Of a DNA stretch of 64,000 nt, positions 59,714 through 64,000 are shown in pieces. The position numbers and the translations under genes were made by a program. The stretch lies in NCBI RefSeq assembly GCF_000282095.2, contig NZ_AKKC02000004.1:558001-622000 (forward strand), written 5' to 3'. Each line of letters begins with the position of its first letter. The stretch's first letter is position 1. This stretch comes from Rhizobium sp. CF080. Lineage in GTDB: Bacteria > Pseudomonadota > Alphaproteobacteria > Rhizobiales > Rhizobiaceae. The notes below the pieces were generated by a model. The model had not been told where the DNA came from. It searched no databases and was given only the letters and a program-made list of their open reading frames with translations.

Positions 59714-61138
59714 ATGGAACAGCATTTGATGGATCAGGAACGCGTTCTGGCCGGCATGGTTTGCGGAGCGGCCGCCGCCTTCTCCGAAGCGGAAATGGCG
59801 AGGGCGGCACGGCATTTTGCAGATCTTGTCGGCGTGGCGCTCGCCGCCGCGGATGAGCCTTCGGTCGGAGCCGTTGCCGCGCTTTGTCCGGATGCCGCCG
59901 GATCTGTCAGGTCGGCCAGGATATGGGGGACCCACCGGCGGGTGCCTTTGCGCGACGCCGGATTGGTAAATGGTTTTGCCGCGCATTGGCATGATTTCGA
60001 CGACGACGAGACCGAGCTTGCGATGGCACATGTCACCGTCTCCGCGATGACGGCCGCCGCCGTCATTGGCGACAGCCGGCAGGGCATTGCGGGCGCTTCC
60101 ATTCTGCAGGCCTACCTCATTGGCACCGAGGTGGCGATGCGCATCGGCAGCCTCGTGAACCCCGGCCACTACCGGCGGGGATGGCATGCGACGGCAACGC
60201 TCGGCACTTTTGCCGCTGCCGCGGCGGCCGGGCGTCTTCTCGGTCTGGACGCCGAGGCGATGCGCCATGGGCTCGGTATGGCTGCCTCTTTCGCGGCCGG
60301 CATCCGCAGCAATTTCGGCAGCGATACCAAGCCGCTGCAGGTTGGTCAGGCGGTTTCCAACGGCATCTTCGCGGCTGAATGCGCCGCGGCCGGATTGCAG
60401 TCGTCGCCGGGCAGCCTGTTCGGCCCGAAAGGTTATGTCGCGCTTCAGGACGGCGACCTGTCGCGTCTGGAAAGCGTCGTCGGCGATTTCGGCAGGCCCT
60501 ATGGTTTCTCAGCCGGCGGCATGGTCATCAAGGCCTATCCGTGCTGCACCGCCTCGCACAGTGCGATTTCCTGCGTGCTTGATCTTGCTGCCCGCTATCG
60601 GTTGGCCGCTGCCGACATCGAACGGATCGTGTGCAGCATCGACCCGGCGGTTTCCGGCATCCTGATCTATGACTGGCCCGAAACGCCCGTCCAGGCAAAG
60701 TTCAGCCTGCCATTTTCGCTCGCGGTGGCTGCGGTGTTCGGCCGTGCGGGGATTGCCGAGTTTAGCTATAGGACGCTTGCCGATCCCGCCGTCCGTCGCA
60801 TGATGGAGCGTGTCGAAGTGGTGGCAGATGCCCACCTGCCGAAGGGCCCGAGCGGTATATCCGTGTCCTCCCGCGTCACGCTCTTCCTCAAGGACGGCAG
60901 GCGCATCGAGGCATTTTGCGAGGCAGTTCCGGGCAGTGCTGGCAATCCGCTGGATGACGAGGCGCTCCTCGGTAAATTCACCGCGTGCACGACAGGATTT
61001 CTCGGCGAAATGCCGGCGAGGCGCCTGTTTGGCCTTCTGCTGGCAGCGGTCTCCTGCAGCGATTTTTCGGATCTCGTCGGCGCGTTCGCGCCATCATCGG
61101 CGCCGGCTGCCGCAACCGGCGTAACGCAATTCGGATAA
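59714..61138 (+). CDS. MmgE/PrpD-family protein (iminodisuccinate epimerase-like)
   Basis: A 474-residue MmgE/PrpD protein with the helical N-terminal domain (VNGFAAHWHDFDDDE, AHVTVSAMTAAAVIGD), NPGHYRRGWHATATLGTFAAAAAAGRL read in parts, and IKAYPCCTASHSAI, the lysine-tyrosine-proline block of the active site. The family holds 2-methylcitrate dehydratase, cis-aconitate decarboxylase and iminodisuccinate epimerase of Agrobacterium. No methylcitrate genes are near, while the next gene encodes an argininosuccinate-lyase-type C-N lyase, the partner expected for an N-substituted aspartate epimerase. This pairing is the basis for the proposed role. Confidence 0.83.
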   Translation: MEQHLMDQERVLAGMVCGAAAAFSEAEMARAARHFADLVGVALAAADEPSVGAVAALCPDAAGSVRSARIWGTHRRVPLRDAGLVNGFAAHWHDFDDDETELAMAHVTVSAMTAAAVIGDSRQGIAGASILQAYLIGTEVAMRIGSLVNPGHYRRGWHATATLGTFAAAAAAGRLLGLDAEAMRHGLGMAASFAAGIRSNFGSDTKPLQVGQAVSNGIFAAECAAAGLQSSPGSLFGPKGYVALQDGDLSRLESVVGDFGRPYGFSAGGMVIKAYPCCTASHSAISCVLDLAARYRLAAADIERIVCSIDPAVSGILIYDWPETPVQAKFSLPFSLAVAAVFGRAGIAEFSYRTLADPAVRRMMERVEVVADAHLPKGPSGISVSSRVTLFLKDGRRIEAFCEAVPGSAGNPLDDEALLGKFTACTTGFLGEMPARRLFGLLLAAVSCSDFSDLVGAFAPSSAPAAATGVTQFG

Positions 61139-61153
61139 TACAGAGGTACAGCC

Positions 61154-62653
61154 ATGAAGAACGCCGTCAGTTCCCGCCTTTCGGAGCGGACCGCCGAGGA
61201 AGTCGCGAATGCCATCTACCGACCCGGCATGGCAACATTCGACGATGTCGCGCTGGAAGCCATGTGCCAGCTCAATGAGGCCCATCTCGTCATGCTCGCC
61301 GAAAAGGGCCTTGTGGACCGGGCCGTGGCGAAATCGCTGGCTGCGGCCATAGTCCGCGTCCGGGCGGAAGGGCCAGGGGCGATCGATCTCGATCCCCAGT
61401 TCGAGGACGGCTATTTCGCTTTCGAAAACCGCCTTTCGAAAATCGCGGGGGCAAGAGATACCGGTTTCATCCATACGGGCCGCAGCCGCAACGATATCGG
61501 CGCGACGCTCGACCGCATGCATGCGCGGGACCTGTGCCTGCGAATGATGGAAAGCCTGGACCAGGCGCGCGCCGCCTGTGCGGCAACGGCGCTCAGGCAT
61601 GCCGAAACCATCATGCCGGGCTACACCCACCTTCAGCCGGCGCAGCCGATGACCTTCGGTTACTTCCTGACGAATGTGGTCGCGGCTCTTTCGCGTGAAC
61701 ACGACAAGATCGCTGCCGTCTACGACCGCATCAACAGAAGCAGTCTCGGCGCGGCCGCCTTTGCAGGCACCACCTTTGCGATCGACCGCCACCGTACTGC
61801 CGATCTTCTCGGCTTCGATGGCATTGTGGAGCCCTGCCTGGAGGCGGTCGGTTCCCGGGATTTCGTCACCGAGCTTCTCTGGTCGGCTACGAGCACGCTG
61901 ACGGTGCTCAGCCGCGTGGCGCAGGACATGTACGTCTTCTGCACCCACGAATTCTCGGCGCTGACGTTTCCGGACCGCGTGGCCGGCACCTCCAGCATCA
62001 TGCCGCAGAAGAAGAACATGCTGGCGCTCGAATATTTCCGTGCCGCGGCCGGCCGCAGCATCGGCGCACTGACCGGCGCGCTTTCCAGCGTCAAGGGCAG
62101 CAACTATTCGATCGGCCTTGATTCTGTCCGGGAAGGCCTCGCCGAGGCATGGCCATCGCTTGATCTTTTCATTGACGGCATGGCGCTGCTGCGGCTGGTC
62201 TTCGAGACGGTAACCCCCGATGCCGAGCGGCTGAAGAAGCGTTGCTACGAGAATTTCTCGACCGCGACGGATCTCGCCGACGGGCTGGTGCGCCAGCACG
62301 GCCTGTCGTTCCGGGAGGCGCATCATGTCGTCGGCGGCGCGGTACAACGGGCGCTCAATATGGGCCTCGACGCAAGCGGCATGACGGTGGAGATCCTCAA
62401 TGCCTCGGCAGAGGAAGAGCTCGGCCGCGCATTGCCGATCGATGCCCAATTCGTTCGGGATTGCCTCGATCCGGTCAAATCCGTGCAGGCCCGCACGACG
62501 CCCGGCGGAACCGCTCCTTCCGAGGTTCGCCGCATGCTCGAAACCCTGGAGACCAAGCGCGGAAAGGATGCCGGACTGACGAAGGCGCGCCGCGAGGCAG
62601 TCGAGGCCGCGATCATCCGATTGCGAAGCGCGGCCGGTGCACTGGCCGCCTGA
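61154..62653 (+). CDS. Argininosuccinate lyase-superfamily C-N lyase
   Basis: A 499-residue fumarase/aspartase superfamily enzyme. HTGRSRNDIGATLDR (residues about 107-121), PGYTHLQPAQP with H159, and the mobile loop GTSSIMPQKKN (about 278-288) are intact, so catalytic function is expected. Members eliminate fumarate from N-substituted aspartates: argininosuccinate, adenylosuccinate, iminodisuccinate, EDDS. The location in a transport and Amadori-type operon, and not with arginine biosynthesis genes, argues against a housekeeping argH. GAGG lies before the ATG; the preceding gene ends 15 bases upstream. Confidence 0.87.
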   Translation: MKNAVSSRLSERTAEEVANAIYRPGMATFDDVALEAMCQLNEAHLVMLAEKGLVDRAVAKSLAAAIVRVRAEGPGAIDLDPQFEDGYFAFENRLSKIAGARDTGFIHTGRSRNDIGATLDRMHARDLCLRMMESLDQARAACAATALRHAETIMPGYTHLQPAQPMTFGYFLTNVVAALSREHDKIAAVYDRINRSSLGAAAFAGTTFAIDRHRTADLLGFDGIVEPCLEAVGSRDFVTELLWSATSTLTVLSRVAQDMYVFCTHEFSALTFPDRVAGTSSIMPQKKNMLALEYFRAAAGRSIGALTGALSSVKGSNYSIGLDSVREGLAEAWPSLDLFIDGMALLRLVFETVTPDAERLKKRCYENFSTATDLADGLVRQHGLSFREAHHVVGGAVQRALNMGLDASGMTVEILNASAEEELGRALPIDAQFVRDCLDPVKSVQARTTPGGTAPSEVRRMLETLETKRGKDAGLTKARREAVEAAIIRLRSAAGALAA

Positions 62654-62710
62654 CGGAAGATCTCCCCGGAAACATCAACACCTACTTTCAAGCAGAAAAA
62701 GGGATGCCCC

Positions 62711-63724
62711 ATGCTCAACTTCGATGAAGCCCGATTCCTGAAAATCCAGAAGGGGGCCGCATCGCTCGCCCCGCGGATCGACACCGTGATCGCGTCCGCC
62801 CTGAACGGCGGTGCCGAGAACCTCTTCTTCCTCGGCACGGGCGGTGTCGCTTATCTCATGCAGCCCGCCTTCCAGCTCCTGCAGCGCAATTCTGGCTTTC
62901 CGACCTTCCTCGACTATCCGGCCGAGCTGGTCATCAGCGGCTCGAAGAACCTGACGTCCAAGTCGATCGTCGTCATGCCGTCGCTTTCCGGCACGACGAA
63001 GGAAAGCGTCGCCATGCTCGCCAAGCTAAAGGAGATCGGCGCGACGGTTTTGGCGTTCGTCGGTCATGAGGAAACACCGCTCGGCAAGGGCGGAGACCAC
63101 GTATTCGTCAACTTCGCCGAGGACGACACGTCCTGCGAGTCTTTCTATATGCAATCGCTGTTCGTGGCGCTTTCCGTCATGAAGTTCCGCAAGGAAATCG
63201 CCGATTACGATGCCCTCGTCGGGGAGCTGCAGACGATGCCAGAACTGCTTCTGGAGGTGAAGCGCAGCTTCGAGCCGAAGGCAGAGGCCTTTGCCGCAAA
63301 AATCGCCGCCGCCGACTATCACATCTTTGCGGGTGGCGGGAATGTATGGCCGGCGGCGCTTTACTACGCCACCTGCATTCTGGAGGAGATGCAGTGGATT
63401 CGCACACGTCCCGTCCATGCCTCGGACTTCTTCCACGGCACATTGGAACTCGTGGAAAAAGGCGTCAGCGTCATGCTCTTCAAGGGAGAGGATGTCCATC
63501 GCCCGCTTTCCGAGCGGGTCGAAAACTTCGCTCCGAACTACACCGACAAGCTGACGGTGCTGGACAGCAGGGATTTCGCGCTGCCGGGACTTTCCGAAGA
63601 GGCGAGGGCTCTGGTCTCGCCGATCGTGCTGGCGACGGTGCTGGAGCGCGTCAGCGCCCATCTCGAAGTCATGCGTAACCATCCGCTGGTTACCCGCCGC
63701 TACTACAAGCGGGTCGCCTACTGA
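62711..63724 (+). CDS. SIS-domain deglycase/isomerase (FrlB/FraB-like)
   Basis: A 337-residue SIS-fold protein. The first SIS domain has FLGTGGVAYLM and SLSGTTKES (phosphate binding); the second has IFAGGGNVWPAA. EEMQWI (E226) and DFFHGTLELVEKG (H242) are 16 residues apart, the same spacing as the catalytic E214/H230 pair of FraB as I recall it, and HASDFFHGTLEL is typical of fructoselysine-6-P deglycase FrlB. The enzyme would split a 6-phosphorylated Amadori compound into glucose-6-phosphate and the amino acid. AAGGGA precedes the ATG. Confidence 0.87.
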   Translation: MLNFDEARFLKIQKGAASLAPRIDTVIASALNGGAENLFFLGTGGVAYLMQPAFQLLQRNSGFPTFLDYPAELVISGSKNLTSKSIVVMPSLSGTTKESVAMLAKLKEIGATVLAFVGHEETPLGKGGDHVFVNFAEDDTSCESFYMQSLFVALSVMKFRKEIADYDALVGELQTMPELLLEVKRSFEPKAEAFAAKIAAADYHIFAGGGNVWPAALYYATCILEEMQWIRTRPVHASDFFHGTLELVEKGVSVMLFKGEDVHRPLSERVENFAPNYTDKLTVLDSRDFALPGLSEEARALVSPIVLATVLERVSAHLEVMRNHPLVTRRYYKRVAY

Positions 63725-63743
63725 TCTCGATTGCCCCATATTG

Positions 63744-63768
63744 CCGCCGCCGGTATCGGCGGCGGTTT
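63744..63768 (+). repeat. Hairpin between the deglycase and kinase genes
   Basis: CCGCCGCCG / CGGCGGCGG with a 4-base loop, followed by TTTC. It sits 20 bases after the deglycase stop. The poor T-run suggests partial attenuation rather than termination, since a good ribosome site for the kinase follows. Confidence 0.5.
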
Positions 63769-63787
63769 CTGCAACTGGAAGAGCATT

Positions 63788-64000
63788 ATGGCTGAATTCG
63801 AAGTCGCGACTGTCGGTGACAATTGCATCGACCGGTTCATGCCGCCGGTCGGCCTCTCGGCGATTGGCGGCAATGCGGTGAACGTCGCCGTGCATCTGCG
63901 CAAGCATGGCTTGAAGACGGCCTATTTCGGTGCGGTGGGACCCGATGCCGACGGCAACCGCATGCTCGATTGCTTCGGAGAAAACGGGCTGGTGGTCGAT
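63788..64000 (+). CDS. PfkB-family sugar kinase (FrlD/FraD-like), 5' part only
   Basis: The first 71 codons, open to the window edge. The N-terminus VATVGDNCIDRF, then IGGNAVNVAVHLRKHG and YFGAVGPDADG, matches fructoselysine 6-kinase FrlD (GDNCVD and GGNAVNVAV) better than ribokinase. The kinase would phosphorylate the imported Amadori compound on C6 to make the substrate of the SIS deglycase. GGAAGAG lies before the ATG. The remainder lies outside the window. Confidence 0.85.
   Translation, partial: MAEFEVATVGDNCIDRFMPPVGLSAIGGNAVNVAVHLRKHGLKTAYFGAVGPDADGNRMLDCFGENGLVVD

Noticed and set aside
59714..61138. 2-methylcitrate dehydratase (prpD)
   Set aside because: No prpB or prpC is nearby; context fits an epimerase-type member of the family better.
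61154..62653. Housekeeping argininosuccinate lyase (argH)
   Set aside because: The motifs fit the superfamily, but the gene sits in a transporter/deglycase operon with an MmgE/PrpD gene and not with arginine biosynthesis or lysA, so a catabolic C-N lyase is more likely.
1..64000. Mobile elements, tRNA genes, CRISPR arrays, phage genes
   Set aside because: I looked for transposase motifs, tRNA cloverleaf ends, regular short repeats and integrase motifs and saw none. The mosaic of catabolic operons suggests transfer in the past but there are no visible boundaries.

Overview
The window is about 62% GC, densely packed and almost entirely metabolic. It carries ABC importers of the peptide and polar amino acid types, regulators of the GntR, LacI, LysR and Lrp families, and many catabolic enzymes. 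Codon use and gene style point to an alphaproteobacterium of the Rhizobiaceae type (Rhizobium, Agrobacterium, Ensifer or Shinella), probably an accessory replicon or chromid, because no housekeeping, RNA or mobile genes are seen. I found no tRNA, rRNA, CRISPR array, insertion sequence or phage gene, and no gene-free stretch longer than 300 bases.

Region 1-8769 looks like a sialic acid locus. A minus-strand operon encodes a FadR-type GntR regulator, a family 5 solute-binding protein, two permeases, a dihydrodipicolinate synthase/N-acetylneuraminate lyase family aldolase and two ATPases, the last cut by the window edge. It is divergent from a fused NanE-NanK gene. Region 8845-12605 has a LacI regulator, a clear promoter/operator, a second aldolase-family enzyme and an MFS transporter. 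Region 12730-21619 holds a LysR gene, a split two-component system flanking a MipA-type outer membrane protein, and an RND pump with its adaptor. Two unassigned genes (21844-23156) follow.

Region 23310-30270 is a 5-oxoprolinase (pxpBCA) cluster with biotin carboxylase, a BCCP, a BCCP-like protein lacking the biotinyl lysine, an aminotransferase and a Nac-like LysR regulator. Region 30488-38038 combines a polar amino acid type ABC importer with IdnO-like, IdnD-like, 2-hydroxyacid dehydrogenase, SDR and RraA-like enzymes. Region 38148-43266 is a minus-strand operon for an amine or amino acid: nitrilase-family amidase, HpcH aldolase, class III aminotransferase, aldehyde dehydrogenase and Lrp regulator. 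Opposite it, 43420-53287 encodes a dipeptide-type ABC importer followed by five enzymes: serine hydrolase, creatininase-type amidohydrolase, RraA-like protein, N-formylglutamate deformylase family and esterase.

The most interesting region is 54558 to the right edge. An asparaginase-family amidase, a UTRA-type GntR regulator, a polar amino acid ABC importer, an MmgE/PrpD protein, an argininosuccinate-lyase-type C-N lyase, a FrlB/FraB-like SIS deglycase and the start of a FrlD/FraD-like PfkB kinase are co-directional. Near-identical 15-bp palindromes sit at the two promoter regions. I infer a pathway for an N-substituted asparagine/aspartate, most simply fructose-asparagine or a related Amadori compound or opine, that adds an epimerase/C-N lyase branch to the known amidase-kinase-deglycase route.
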